In this document: piece after piece, positions 9,539-22,010 of the stretch | Layout: every line of letters starts with the position of its first letter | How positions within the stretch are numbered: position 1 is the stretch's first letter | DNA from: Heliopora coerulea | Lineage: Eukaryota > Cnidaria > Anthozoa > Scleralcyonacea > Helioporidae | Assembly (NCBI GenBank): GCA_030142905.1 | Contig: JASJOG010000173.1 | Span: 1-64,000 of the forward strand | Direction of reading: 5' to 3' | Length of the DNA stretch: 64,000 nt | The notes under the pieces: model-generated | Seen by the model: only the letters and a program-made list of their open reading frames with translations | Database searches by the model: none | What the model was told of the DNA's origin: nothing | Position numbers and translations under genes: made by a program

Positions 9539-12500
9539 ATGGCTGCTGCTGCAACCGAAGCTGTTCCAGTAGACCAACTACAAAGTATGCTCACGTGCTC
9601 GATCTGTTTGGAAACACTGAATGACCCGAGAACCTTGCCTTGCTTTCATTCATTTTGTAAATGCTGTTTGGAGAAGTTTGTAAGAAGCCACCGAGAGAAG
9701 GCAGTTGATAAAGTGATCAAAGAATTCAACTGTCCAACATGCCTGTCAGTATTTATACTAAAACCTGGCGAGGAAGTCTCAGGAATGGCGAGCAGTCATT
9801 TTATTCGCAATATGCTAGATGTCATTGCGATTCAACGGCGAGCGAAGGCTTCCAAGTGTTCAAGGTGCCAAGAACCTGCTATTAATCGATGTTTGACATG
9901 CCAGATGTTCATGTGTGTAAAATGTTTCGAAGCACATGAAAGTTGGCCGGCTAACAAGAAACACAGTGTATTGTCGATAAACGAGTTGAGTGAACCTGAA
10001 AATCAGGCGAAGATGAGACCGAAACTTTACTGCGAGAAACACGAGAATAAGACGCTGAAATTTTACTGCGAGACGTGCAAGGAGCTCATTTGCACACACT
10101 GTATGGTGTTGAACCACGTTAAACAGAATCATTCGTGCCTCTCAATTGGCGACGTGGCTGATAAACAAAGAGAAGCGTTGAGATCGGGTTTCGCCGTACT
10201 TAACAAGGAGTTAACTGAGGGTAAAGAAGCATTAGAAGCAATCTACAATGTCACAGAATTTCTTGAGAATAACGCGAAGAAAGTTAAGGCTCAAATCATC
10301 GAGCAAAAGGAAGAAATCTTAAAAGCCGTTGCACAGAAGTTGGAAGAGAAAGCACGGTTAATGATTAACGTGGTGGATAAAATATACAATACAATGCATA
10401 ATGATCTCTCGAAGCAACGAGATGTCATAAGAGCTTACGTTGACAAGGTAAAAAGCTCAGTTGATCTACCGAGAAGTCTTCTAGATAATGGCAACAACGA
10501 GGAAGTGCTTTTGTCCCAGAATATGATTGAAGAAAATATAAGAAAGCTGAAAAATGAACGTCCGAAGGAGATGAAGCCAGTCCATGATGGTAAAATCGAA
10601 TATGAAAGCAAACCAATAAAAGACGTTAATGCTACAGGGATCCTCGATAAATTAGGAGAAATAGGTAAGAATCGAAAATGAAAATTATAAAAATTGGCTG
10701 ATACGTGGAAGTACGTATATAGTCCTGCACTCATATATGTACACTCCAACGAAAACGCAATTAAGTTATGTATAAGAATGCCAAATGGCATACAACTTGA
10801 ATGTAATGGTTTTCGAGGCAATATGTCATGCAGAAATTGTGTTTCACCGGAAATCCAAACACTAAAATTTGTAAAAAATAGGTCCGCGAGACGAACATAT
10901 GTCTGCTCCTGGGTTCTGTATCACTGAAAGATAATATGGTTCGATATGCGAATCATAGAATTATTTCCAAGGACACACTCATAAATGTTTCATTTGGGTG
11001 CAGTACTTCTCCAAAATATAAAGCCAAAAGAAAAAAAAAGCCACTAAAATTTTTTATCTTGTTTGGTTCTATATAAATGCTTCAATATGGTTCTGTATAG
11101 ATGATCTCTCGCTATACTTTTAAATGAGATAAATATCTTTGGCAAGTATTGGGTCTTCCACTTCACTCTTCGAACTGGAAAATCCCCTCTCAATTTTTTT
11201 TCATTTTGTATAATCTATAGCGCAAATGCCAGCATTAAACTTTTGAAAAGAGCAGCTTACTAATCACAGTGACGTTTGTGAGAATGACTATCCAAAACTG
11301 TGATTATACTCAGGCGAATTTTATTCTGGTGACTTTGTTTTTGACCTTAAAATCTAGGCGACTACGTAGCGCTCAATTAACATTTTCCTCCCATTCTTCT
11401 GTTTAGCTTGTTTTCCTATACTTGGTAATTTATCCAGGTCCTCAATGATTCTGAAAGGAAAATATCAGTTTTTGTATCAAATGAAAGAATGGTCGAATGA
11501 TAAGTTTAAATGGAGTCTTTGTTATCGAGCTTCCAGAGATGGGTGGAGGGCAAAAGATTTTCACAGATGCTGTGACAACAAGGGATCTACAGTGACTTTA
11601 GTGAGAGTTGGAGATTATATTTTTGGCGGATACACAGATGAGAACTGGGCAGGTAAATGAATTAAAACCCTAGGTCTTCTCACCGGAGAAATGCCGACTC
11701 ATATTAGCGATCTAAAAACACAAAAGATGCAGGTAGCCTTTCATATAGTGTTGCAAAAGATCCTCTCCGAACGGTCACGTTCTTTGTTCCCGTTCCATTG
11801 TTCAAAGTGGAACTAGCTCCTAGCTAAAGTTCAGTTCATCAAAAGGGACAAGCTCTAAGTTCCTCAGGGTTAATTTCGTCATGTGTTTGACTGGAGAAGA
11901 CTAATTTTTGTCGGTGCAGTAATTAAAAACGCAAAACTTAAAGAACGTGAGGAATATATCAGGGGTGGCGCCAAGAATTTTCGGACGCAGGGGCTATGTT
12001 TGTCGACGGGGGAGCTTAAAGTATAGGTGCGTTCGCGCGTCGTTTCTTACACGGAATAAAACTTTAGAATTTGGAACGTACCAGTTATAACAGTAAGGCA
12101 GGCGCAAAGTGAAGTCTGAAGTCGCGTTTGAATAGCCCGTGATATTCTAAACTCGCAAAGACACAAAACAATAATGGTGATAGCGATAATTATGGCTTTA
12201 GGCCAGCTTGCCCAGCCATATCAGTGTCAGTTTGGTTTTTCGTTCGTTTTCACATTATTCGCCCCGATTTTCTCGTAAAAATTCTTCCCCGGTTTTATTT
12301 TTCACATTAAAGGCAGATAATTCGTTTTTTCTTTTACCAGTTTGAGAAAACAAGTACGAATATTTAAAATTTCCCCCACATATGTCGTTCCCGGACGGAT
12401 TGTTCAATTTTCCCCGACGGGGTGTCTAGCCCCCCTGCCTCACTCTGGCACCACCCCTAAAATATATTTCAATTTCTGTATCCTTTCATGTTGCTATTTA

Positions 12501-13483
12501 ACATGATAATGAAACATAGTTTTTTGTCTCCATCTTACCTTTTTTAACCTCACAGAAAACAAAGCAAGCTTTATTGAAATCCATTGTTTTTCCTCCATTT
12601 TCAACTGTGCATTTTAGCTAACCTCAAAACCAGGGAACAGTTGCACTTACCAGAGGTCTGTTCACAAACGTCCAAGTGGAAATCGAAATAATGCAGACGA
12701 CTGATGCACTTTTCGGTGATCTCACGCAATGAAAATTAGCGTAAACATAAATATACGCTGGTTGTGATGTCCCGTCCAGATCTTCAAATATCGAGACGGG
12801 AGGATGCGACAACATCGGAGTCTCTAGGAATGAAATTTACGTATTAGCCTGGATAAACGTTCGTGGAAAGATGTCGTTTCTGTCAATCACCCGAAAAAGA
12901 TTTGAAGAAAGAAAATATCAAAGTATATTACAAATATTGTTTATGGATCCTGCACTAGAAAAAAACCCAAAAAAACAAAAACAAAAACCAAAAATCTACT
13001 ATAAATGAAGTTGTATTATTTTTTAACTTCATCAACATTTTAATCAAGACAAGGATTGTGGCAAATTTCGGATGTCATTTATGTTAAATGAGCAAAAATT
13101 AAAACAACAACAACAACAAAACTAAAACAATGAAATGAACGCACTCAGTAAATGTTTCATATTTTATTTCAGGTGAAGGTTATAGACCCTCGACCAGGTC
13201 GTTTATGTTCTCTCTACAAAACAAGGACAACTTGCCTCCATTTAAAGCTCCTGTATGTCAGAATGAATATGCGATTTCCCCCAACCGTTATTACGGACCA
13301 ACATTTGGTGGCGGTCATGATCTGTACATTGCAGATAACCCTCATGTCAATAATCAATCGTACACAGGTTTTGGTCACTCATACAAACCACCTCAAGACT
13401 ACTCTCATGGAAGTGAAAAAGCTAATTCTCTTTTAGCTGGAAGTTATCATTTCACACCAAATGAAATTGAAGTATTTTACTAG
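9539..13483 (+). CDS. RBCC (TRIM-like) E3 ligase fused to a TLDc domain, copy A
   Basis: Exons 9539-10664, 11407-11652 and 13173-13483; phases agree and the product is 560 residues. Exon 1 holds a C3HC4 RING (C20, C23, C35, H37, C40, C43, C65, C68), a B-box1-like cluster near 102-145 (CSRCQEPAINRCLTCQMFMC), a B-box2 near 162-205 (YCEKHENKTLKFYCETC...ICTHC...H) and a coiled coil to about 330. Exon 2 starts after TTTAG at 11406 and opens ACFPILGNLS; with exon 3 it gives a full TLDc domain (LCYRASRDGW, DNKG-TVTLVRVGDYIFGGYTD, GPTFGGGHDLYIADN, ending EIEVFY). The RING predicts ubiquitin transfer. TLDc domains in other proteins bind V-ATPase and act in oxidative-stress resistance; the target here is inference. 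Intron 2 carries an ancestral MITE and an (AAC)n tract. The copy looks functional. Confidence 0.88.
11960..12459. mobile_element. hAT-like MITE in intron 2, unit A copy
   Basis: Starts CAGGGGTGGCGCC and ends TGGCACCACCCCT(A). Flanked by GAATATAT on the left (11952-11959) and AAATATAT on the right (12460-12467), an 8-bp target duplication with one mutation. Degenerate inverted similarity continues for some 50 bases inside each end. No coding capacity. The same insertion is in units B-E at the same site. Confidence 0.8.
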
Positions 13484-16400
13484 ATATTACCAACTTATTA
13501 TACCTCATCAGGTCACATCAAAACCAGTGCTTTGACAAATTGATCATTACCAGAACGAAAAGCGATATCATCAATTGAAAACACAATTCTTGGTATCAGG
13601 GGCGTCGGTACTTAGAGAAACGTTGGAGTTGATTAACGGATGACGTCGTGAATGAAATTCTCCGATTAAGAAAAGTGGCTTGGAAACCAAAAAGAATCAT
13701 TTGGGAAGCAGGTAAAATATCTAGGTTCGCACAAGTGCTGGATCTGCACTATTACTAAAACAGATTATGGAGATAGGTCTTGACCTGGAAAGGACAGTCA
13801 TGGGGCAAAACACTTTTGTTCACTTCCGTGTTGGTTCAGTGTCCTTAAAAGTCAAAAACGGCTTGTACTTCTGCGATAGGTCACAAACTATAATATCATT
13901 GCTATTGGTAATAGCTTTTGCAAAATGTTAGAGAAAATTATCAATAATTTCTGAGGTCTTCACTTGTTACCTGGCAATCAACTTCTCGTCTGATTCGTAA
14001 GAATTGCAAAACTGGTCCTCAAGGGCCGTGCCGTGGTCTGGACTCACTCTGCCCCTACTTTGGGACACCTGTGCTTCATCTCGGTAACTGTATTTCTTGG
14101 GGGTGGTGGAGGGGAAGGTGATACATGCGAATTGCCAATTGTGCGTCATTGTGCCATCTTGAGATATGTAAATGTTTTTGATAAATTGTTTCATTAAAAG
14201 AAAATGGAAAACCGAGTTCATGTGCCAGTCAAATCATGGTTTTATACTTTTTAAACAAATAACAGGCAAAAGAGAGAAAAAAATTGAAAGGAAGTAGAGA
14301 TAGAAAAAATTCGGTTTTTGTAAAGAACTGCTGGGTGGTTGGACGGTCGAAGGGCATTAAGTACAATTCAATATTCCAACAATTCGTTTTGTAAAAGACT
14401 TCTGTTTGTAAAAGTAACTTTAAATTAAACTTTTAAAATAAATTTAGTTGTTTTGATGAAGTAGGCTCAGCACAATGGTAAGTTTTGGAATTTTAAAGCT
14501 TTTCAAACGAAATAATAGTTTCCACCCTGAAAAAAAAAAAACCCAAAAAAAAAACAAAACAAAAATAAAACCAAAACAAAAGAAACAAACAAACAACAAT
14601 AAAATCCCCCAAAACCCAAAACAAATCGACAACGGGGAGCATCTTATCGTGTTGTCGTTCATTTATTCGAAAGGTTCCTTCCCAATCAGCTTCATCTTTT
14701 TCTTTCTTTTCTTTTTCACTCCAGTTTAGTACCTGCACTCACTGCATTAATTACGTACTACTACAGACTGTCCTACTTAAAGACCTGGTCAAATCGGGAC
14801 TTTACTCGGTAGGTCAGAGGGCATGCTTTTCTAAAAAATTTCAAAATCTTGATGTCTTGAAACACCATTTCTAGCAATCCCAGACGACATTTTCTATCAA
14901 CAATGCTCAGTAAGTTGGTCGCCATTTTGCGCTTGTTTCATTTATAAAAAAATGCTATAGTAGTGAAAGGCAAAGTATCGTAATTACTCAGACTGAGACA
15001 TAATCATCGAGATGAAGTTTGAAAAATCGGATGTTACTGACTGATTAACGCAACCAGTCCCATTTATGTCCTGAAGCAGATGTCAAAATCGGGATTTTTC
15101 GTATCCCGATTACATATGGGTCGGGATCGGGATAATCCCATCGAAATCGGGATGGTTGGGCAGTCTGCTATTGTCATTCGCTGCGCTTAACAGCCACTAT
15201 CAGGATTTACACCAAAGGAGTGTTGGTATTTACAGCAGCGCGCGTGGACGTCAATGAAACCAGCAATATTGTGCAGTTTCGACTTGAGTATAAGAACTGA
15301 ATGACAAACTAGGTGCTGTTACCAGTTGTTCTGCATGCCATCCGTACTAAGATGCGAGTCTAACAGCCATCCAGTTATTTTTTCGGCGAAGAGGATGGTG
15401 TCCATGTCTAGGGGCTGTAATATATACTCTCTAAATATGTCCAAAAAATGAGGTCTTAATTTGGCTGCTTAGACAGGACTAGAAAATGAGATTTTGAAAG
15501 TCAAAAACGTCTTAATGATTTTCACTTACCTACTTCATTCGACTTTTTATTGAAGATGCGACCTTCATCCGGTCAGACTTAAAATAAGAGCAACGCGCGC
15601 GATGCTAGAAGAACCGAACACACAAAACACAACCAGCAGTGTAAAAAAAACACGTGCCAAAAAATAGTCCTAATATTAGGAGAGAAACGCATGAGAACCC
15701 AAAAGGTGCAGAACTGTTTAAAATTCGCTATCTTTTGGCTACCGAGGAGTTTCTTTCAATATATTTCATAATACCATTTATACTGTTGGCATTATGGAAC
15801 TACTGTCAGAAAGATAAAAGGTGAGTGAACAAATGTTGAGACAAGACATCGGCAAATATTTCTCATTATCATCAACGGTAAGTCAAAACATACAACACTA
15901 ATTCCAATCGGAACTAGTTCTAGGTCGAACAGAAGAGATACAGCGAATGAAACTCGAGCACTCCTACCGTAACTGTATTTCCAGAGGTTGGGACAGGGGA
16001 AGGTGGCGGACGCTGTAACAACCTGTGTGGCCAATTTTGTGTCTTTGTGCCGTCTTCCAGCAAATAGCAGCCTGGAAATAGCGGCTTACCTACGTCTAAT
16101 GACTGGGCAATGTTGTTCTGCAGCAAATTATGTTCGGCTCATGCGCATTACACTCAACGTTCGAAAGCACGACCCACTCGCTCATCGATTCGGCCAATAA
16201 TTCAGAGCGTCATTGAAGTGAAAATATCTTATTTCAAAGAACTTTGTAAATTATAAAGATTGGCCTTAAATTTCTGCCATTCCTCACTTAGTTTTTGAGT
16301 TATTAAAGTTTTTTTGATATGCAAATAACAGTCGCGTATGTCACATTGTTAAATTACTTGGTGTAACATTAGGAATATGTCGAAATTATTCGATAAAGTA

Positions 16401-17662
16401 AGTTGACAGTGATCATGTGGCCATATTCATCCCGTTTCACTGGAAATAGGAAATTTCAAACAATTTAATAATATGAAAGATGGTCATTATTTTCCATCAA
16501 CTCATTATGTAACGTGAAGTATTCAATTGTGCTACTCGCGTATCAAACGACCTTTACACCAGGTTCCTATACATTGGTTCAAATCGTCACGGTCGTCCGG
16601 ATTGCCACCAGAATATTTGATGTAATCGGGACGATTTTGACATGGTCGCTTCGATCTTGTGATTATGAATTTGCACGGTTATCACTTGGCCTTAAACAGA
16701 ATTTTGGCATGTCGCTTGCTAATTCTTACTGTTCTACGCCGGAGAAGACAGAGGAGAAAAAAGCGAGAACAGAATTTGGGTTCGGCAGATACTTCAGAAA
16801 AGAAAGGAACTTTGTCCACATCATACTCTTGGACAAGAACGTTGTCTACACGACAGAGAATTTTTCTTCAGATATTTGTCCAGCAAGTGAGTCGGATAAA
16901 CTTGTCTTTATAATGACGAGACAACACGTTATAAAGGCATTCATAGTTTTCATTTCTTCCATGAAGTGTATTCAATTTAGTTCAGTTGGTGAAATTGTTG
17001 CCTGCATGTCAAAAAGCAAATGGCGATATTCTGGGATGGATTTGAATCGTCCAATCGTGTTGATCGCCTGACAGTTGTTTTCATCTGATTGGTTGCAATC
17101 ATTCACCATCATCCCGATCATCTGGATTGAATTGCTAGCGATCCAAGCAATTGCGATCTCCTCGATTGTCTGGAAAGTAGGATTTACTATCTCCACGAAG
17201 TAAGGAATGGGAAAGTTATAACGGCTAATCTAAATAATCGAGATTTTTCAGGGTTTTCCAGATCTGTTAAGGTAGACACCTCTCCAGAGCACACATCCTC
17301 GGGACCAGCTGTAAGTCTCCACTTTAGAAAGGTGTCTGTTTTATAGAGAGCTCATGTGACGCGACATCTTACATCATTGACGTCATACGTGGAACGTAAC
17401 CTTTATTAAAAACAAAATTAGACGTTTACAGTCTCCTTACAGTAAAAAGGAAGAGAAGATGTCGTAGAACGTTTATATGGTCGCTCAAATAAACCTTTGC
17501 ATTGATTTTTAATGGCAAGCTGATAAAAGATTAATAATTCTTGTCAAACATGTGCAACGTGATGAGCGTGACGAGAAAGACGCCGTAAATTTGCACTTTA
17601 AGGGTCCGACGTCAAAGATATATTGGACGAAAATTCTTCCAAAAAGTGGCCTCTGTGTGTTG
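13484..17662. other. Conserved 3' intergenic block, unit A
   Basis: About 4 kb repeated after the gene in every unit. It contains an A-rich tract (14530-14623), a hairpin in a cluster of ATCGGGA motifs (15087-15111 and following), and a stretch near 15715-15818 that could encode a hydrophobic segment ending LLALWNYCQKD before a GTGAGT donor. Open frames such as 16514-17071 are broken in the sister units. I recognise no gene. Confidence 0.5.
14530..14623. repeat. A-rich low-complexity tract, unit A
   Basis: Runs of A interrupted by single and double C (AAAAACCCAAAA, AAAACAAAACAAAA). Present at the equivalent site in every unit with different lengths (31663-31745, 42783-42886, 53450-53573, 63125-63216). 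It resembles a degenerate poly(A) or simple repeat; the lysine- and phenylalanine-rich frames over it are artefacts. Confidence 0.7.
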
Positions 17663-18015
17663 TAGAGAGGTGTCCGTCTTATAGAGAATTAATGTACAGG
17701 GAAATATGTTATGTACGGCCGGGACCAGCTAGTTGTGTCCGCCTTAGAGAGGTGTTCACCTGACGGAGAGTTAATGTACATTGAAATATGTTATGTACGG
17801 CCGGTTCCCGCTAGTTGAGTCCGCCTTAGAAAGGTGTTCGCTTTATAGAGAGCTAATGTACAGGGAAATGTGCACCGCCGGGACCCAGTATTTGTGTCCG
17901 CTTTGGAGAGGTTTTCACCTCATAGAGAGTTAATGTACAGGGAAATGTTTTGTGTACGGCCAGTACCAGCTAGTTGTGTCCGCTTTAGAGATGCGTCCGC
18001 TTTATGGAGAGTTGA
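17663..18015. repeat. 82-bp tandem repeat (minisatellite), unit A
   Basis: About four and a half units. The motif TAGAGAGG or a close variant starts at 17663, 17745, 17827, 17904 and 17986, giving spacings of 82, 82, 77 and 82. Each unit also contains TTAATGTACAGGGAAAT and GTACGGCCGG. Related at 45812-46081 in unit C and absent from unit B. Frames across it are not genes. Confidence 0.85.
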
Positions 18016-18250
18016 CTGTATCTGCCTCTGGCGTCGGCAAACGATGATCTGCTTGCCACTGACTCATCGCGATATTTTAACGAACCTCATTATAACAGCC
18101 CGCACTTGAATTGATTCAGGAAGGTGGTGACAATTCATCATCATAATACAATAACTATATAATCTCAAACTTTCGTTTACTGAAACGTTAACGACAGTGT
18201 CTAGTTGACGTAGTTTTAATAGCTGCAATGTTACAAGAACTGTTAAAATA

Positions 18251-19430
18251 AAGCTAAAATTGCACCATGTTAAGAACATCTGCTAGGTAGAATTCAAACT
18301 CAGTATTCAAAAAAAATTTGGTACGTCAAATTGAGCAATAATAGCATTTAAACGTGGTTAAATATGGTACAGTATATTTTGCGAACATGCTTCTTCACAG
18401 AAATAGAGTTTACATATGAATACAGCTAAATCGATAGACCAGTCACAGCAAAATAGATGACGAAAATAAAAGAGCAATGCATGACACCAAGATCTTCTTA
18501 GTAAGTTTCCTGGGAAATTTAATTTCGGTGAATGGAAAGAGCCTTGGAAAACTGAAGTGGTGAATTTTGTTTGCTTTGTGTAGGATAAAGCGAGTTTCTC
18601 GGGAAATAGGTTTTTCGAATGCCAGTCTCTAAAGCAATACAGGTTTTGACTTGTCACACCGCAAAATGGGCCTACAGAATGCAGGGATATTGCACCTTTC
18701 AGCTGGTCTCTATATTGTCTGTTTATGTAAATTGAATATCAAGCTAACAAGATGACGTTTCTCGGTTGATGTTTTATTCTTTTCTTTTTGAAAACATCGG
18801 CCGGTTATGGTATTTAGTTAGAAAGAAAACTTGTTAAATTTTGCCGGATACACGAGCAAACGAAACTTGTCGAAAACAAGTTGTCTATGAAAATTTGCAA
18901 AAATAATATTAATATCAATCCTATAGATATCATATACTCGTTATAAATACTTCTGAATTGACCTGCTTCGCACGACATGAGACTTTCCTTGGAAAGTAAT
19001 TTAGCCCAGTGAACTGGATTTCCATATCTGGAATGCTAACTGGCCAATGAAATGTGAAGCGAAGATAGACGCTCATGGAGGGAAATTTTGTATGTCAGTT
19101 TTAGTCACCCACGCGACTTTTTGCAATTTCTGAAGAGTTTTCTTCGGAAATACACACAAAAACAATCTTCAAAAGATAGAAACGAGTTTGGGAATTTCAA
19201 ATTTATTTCGAGCAAATGGCTGAGAGTCTTAATTCCAGATATAAAAACTGAGTTCACTGATGTAGTCACGTAGTTAAAAGCGACTGACGGCTTCTGTAAT
19301 CTAAATACAAGTGCTGGTTACAGAGCAGTCAGCTGAAGAACGCATTTGCACCTTTTGAAACATTTACAATGAGAAAGCGTACTCGATATATACTTTTAGA
19401 CTAACATAATTACTTCACTGCCGTTATCAA
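18251..19430. other. Non-coding 5' block of unit B
   Basis: Near-identical to 1-1179; only scattered substitutions are seen. No gene recognised. Confidence 0.6.
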
Positions 19431-19646
19431 TCACTTGGTCTTCTTCTCATTCTTTCTAACGTTGATAAAAAGCTGCTTCATATCGGCGAGAATCTGGCAA
19501 ATGTTCTGGACGAACCTTTCCGGATCAGTGTTTTCCAAGGATTTCTTTGATGATGCATGAAAAAAGATGTACCTGTCGTTGGGTACCATGTACGACACAC
19601 CATACCCGTCATCAGCTATCGGGCCAAATCCCCCTCCGGGATTTAT
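19431..19646 (-). pseudogene. CPT1: Orphan terminal exon of carnitine O-palmitoyltransferase 1, copy B
   Basis: Same 72-codon exon as at 1180-1395, open from acceptor to TGA, again with GGGFGPIADDGYGVSY. A few substitutions change the middle (the peptide has YIFFHASSKK where copy A has YTFFHVSSKK). No other CPT1 exon is present on either side, so it is a duplicated fragment. Confidence 0.85.
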
Positions 19647-20676
19647 CTACCGGGAATAAAACATTGGTTAAGCAGTGTTAGTTGACAAACCCAAAGTTGT
19701 TTTTGTTTATTTTAGGGAACTGTAACGCGTAGGGTTAGTACAACAAATTAACATGATACTATGCTACTTAAGGTTTAACTAGGTTTGTTGAGAGTCCCCC
19801 CTGTCGGTTCCAGGGTTGACACCTACCATTAAAGAAAAGACATATCCCTCCTTGGACTTTCAGGTGACTGGGCTCTTTAAATCAGGATTTCTTATCTGGG
19901 GATAAATGTGGGTTACATCCAGGGTTATACCATCGTTGGCTCAGCTTCTTTTGTTCTCAAGAGGTTTAGAACTAAATTATAAACCTCATAAAAATATTCA
20001 TGAACCTTCTACGTTTGTCACGTTTGTCAGGCAAGTTAGATACTTCTTTTGAAACTTCACCAGTGATAACTCAGTTATATACCTTGACCTTGGTGTTTAA
20101 GTGATATGTTAACCTTCGAGCTTTGCCCTCAGGTTAATGTGTTGCTTAAACACCTTGGTCACAGTATATAGCCTTTATGTAATGGAAGCCCAACAAAAAC
20201 AACAGGGAAATAAAAGAGAAATGCTTTATCTATAATTGTGAAGGGAAGTAATCAGTAAACCATATTGCCTCATGATAGTTTAATATTGATCATGGGGAAT
20301 GTTATTCCCCCAGGCAAAATAGTGGAAGATGACCTTCTTCTGCTAACCCCTGGGTGCACAACAGTGATGAAGTATCTCCCATTGACCAAGGATTCAAGCA
20401 ATTCATCCCCACACATCCCTTATAACTGCACATGTATTGGATGCTGTAATGTAATATGATTCTCTGTAATTCTCCTTAGTCTTCTTGGTTCTATTAATCC
20501 CATCCATTTGCTGGACTCAAGTTCTGTTCATAGAACTATTACAGCAGTTGCCAACAATGGAGTTACAAGTTAGAAGTTTGGAGTTACAAAAAGACTAGTG
20601 TCTTTGCCATGATAGACGGCACCTACATGTAGCTAAGCCAAGGCACTATCTTACACACATTCTTGTCTATTTTTAG
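19647..20676. other. CPT1/NAXE junction region, unit B
   Basis: Near-identical to 1396-2438 apart from a short deletion near 20010. No exon seen. The small frame 20265-20459 is open here but contains a stop in unit A. Confidence 0.55.
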
Positions 20677-21289
20677 GGCTACACACCAGAGATATTTTAT
20701 CCCAAGAGAACAGACAAACAGTTGTACAAGAACCTTGTCACTCAATGTATACTAATGGATACACCATTCATAACAGACCTTCCATCTGCGACAGATGTCA
20801 GTGGCAAGTATAACTTCATTGTGGATGCAATTTTTGGGTTCAGTTTCAAAGGCAGCATTCGAGAACCTTTCAACACAGTCATCCAAACATTAAAAGACGT
20901 TAAGTCTCCTCTATGTTCAGTTGATGTTCTATCAGGTAGCTGGCCCACTTCTTGCTCTTTTTGTTTGTTCATTTGTTTGTTGATTCATCCACTCCTATGT
21001 TTGTTGTTTTTTTCATTTGCTCCTGCCTTCCTCCCTTCTCTTGTTTCACACTCAAATATCCTTCCAAATCGTTATATCTTTTATAGGTTGGGATGTTGAA
21101 AAAGGTGCACGGTATGGTCTACAGCCAGACTTCCTCATATCTCTGACAGCCCCCAATCTCTGTGCCAAGAATTTCAAAGGAAGACATCATTACGTCGGAG
21201 GACGATTTATTCCCAAAAGTCTTCACAATAAATACGGACTAGATCTGCCAGATTATCCTGGAACGGACTGCTGCGTCCTTCTAGATTAA
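20677..21289 (+). CDS. NAXE: NAD(P)HX epimerase (NAXE), last two exons only, copy B
   Basis: Exons 20677-20935 and 21087-21289, with the same splice sites and phase as copy A and a TAA stop. The strongly conserved DVPSG before the exon junction is DVLSG here, and other changes (QDG to [12 protein letters not shown] to FIPKSLHNK) suggest relaxed constraint. N-terminal exons are absent: the upstream space back to copy A's RBCC-TLDc gene has none. It is almost certainly a non-functional duplicate, although each exon is open. Confidence 0.75.
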
Positions 21290-22010
21290 CATTGGTATTT
21301 TGGGACGTGGTATCAGTAATTTCTCTTCAAAAGAAGATGCGCAGTATTTCAAGAGCTGGTTTAATGATGTAGTCATGTATCATGAAAGGTTGTGAGCGAA
21401 GTAATGGAAAGTGGCCGAATAGTAAAGCAATTAAATACAACAATAAGAAGTATGGTGTCGTATCTTGTGGCCTGAAAGAGAGATTGCCTACTCGCCATTC
21501 CGGTCTGGCTTTAGAGACAAAGAAGAGTTGAATGGATATTGCATCATAGCACAGTTTTTGAGTATAGTAGGTTTGTAAGGGTAGGGTGCTAGTGGCACAG
21601 TGGGGTCTCTCCCCACTGTGACTCGGGTACATTCCGGCTCCATGCAGTTATTTGATTAAAACTACCTTAGCCACATGTGAGAAGAGTGTTGTCCAGTTTG
21701 ACTCTACCAAACATCGCAGCTTTTCTCCGGGTACTCCGGTTTCGTCCAGTAGTAACACTGGACCCATGAGGGGTGGACCTTACCTGACCTTTAGAGAGAA
21801 CAGCTCAGGTAGCTGATAGGGTTATCCAGTATTTAACAATTATTCGCAGAAGGTGAAGGAAACATTACTGATATAATCGTCGAGGGGAATATTCAATAAT
21901 ATTCACCGGTCATCAGAAGGAATGGGTTCGATCCCCGTTTGGGGCTCAGAAATCATTTTCTGAGTATCAAGCTTGAAGATCATTCATCTACATTAGGGTT
22001 ATCCAGTATT
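21290..22010. other. NAXE 3' flank and damaged fold-back repeat, unit B
   Basis: Matches 3051-3660 of unit A. From about 21906 it departs from the other units, with a stretch containing GGTTCGATCCCC (21930-21941). That resembles a tRNA/SINE B box, but no A box or complete SINE can be made out. Confidence 0.5.

Larger units (their letters stand above)
1..18250. repeat. Tandem segmental-duplication unit A
   Basis: Bases 1 onward align with 18251, 34636 and 46318, so the window starts at a unit boundary, or within a longer unit of the same array. Order: non-coding 5' block, CPT1 exon (-), NAXE exons (+), fold-back repeat, hAT/Penelope nest, RBCC-TLDc gene copy A, conserved 3' block, 82-bp tandem repeat. 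The first 3.5 kb is nearly identical to the start of unit B, which points to a recent duplication. Boundaries were set by eye from sequence similarity. Confidence 0.85.

Noticed and set aside
9860..10132. Long antisense frame over RBCC exon 1, present in most copies
   Set aside because: A shadow of the strongly conserved coding strand; cysteine-rich zinc-finger codons read without stops on the reverse strand.
11439..11660. Exon 2 starting at the CAG just before the in-frame ATG
   Set aside because: That acceptor breaks phase with exon 1. The TTTAG 32 bases upstream gives the right phase in every copy.
13967..14221. Minus-strand frame similar in units A and B (HNWQFA-ITFP...)
   Set aside because: Similarity extends equally outside the frame and reflects recent duplication. 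Units C and D interrupt it, and there is no recognisable product.
14475..14738. Lysine-rich and phenylalanine-rich frames
   Set aside because: They translate the A-rich tract and its complement; pure low complexity.
15920..16126. Minus-strand frame repeated in three units, weakly like the frame at 13967-14221
   Set aside because: The DNA around 15985-16065 resembles 14095-14165, so the likeness is an old non-coding duplication; substitutions are not biased to third positions by eye.
16514..17071. 185-codon open frame in the 3' block of unit A
   Set aside because: The corresponding sequence in units B and C is broken by stops and frameshifts, and no domain is visible; it is a chance frame.
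17870..18109. 79-codon frame over the tandem repeat
   Set aside because: It is made of 82-bp repeat units; frame is not kept between units.
21930..21941. Possible tRNA gene from a B-box-like GGTTCGATCCCC
   Set aside because: No A box, anticodon arm or acceptor pairing can be built; at most a SINE fragment.
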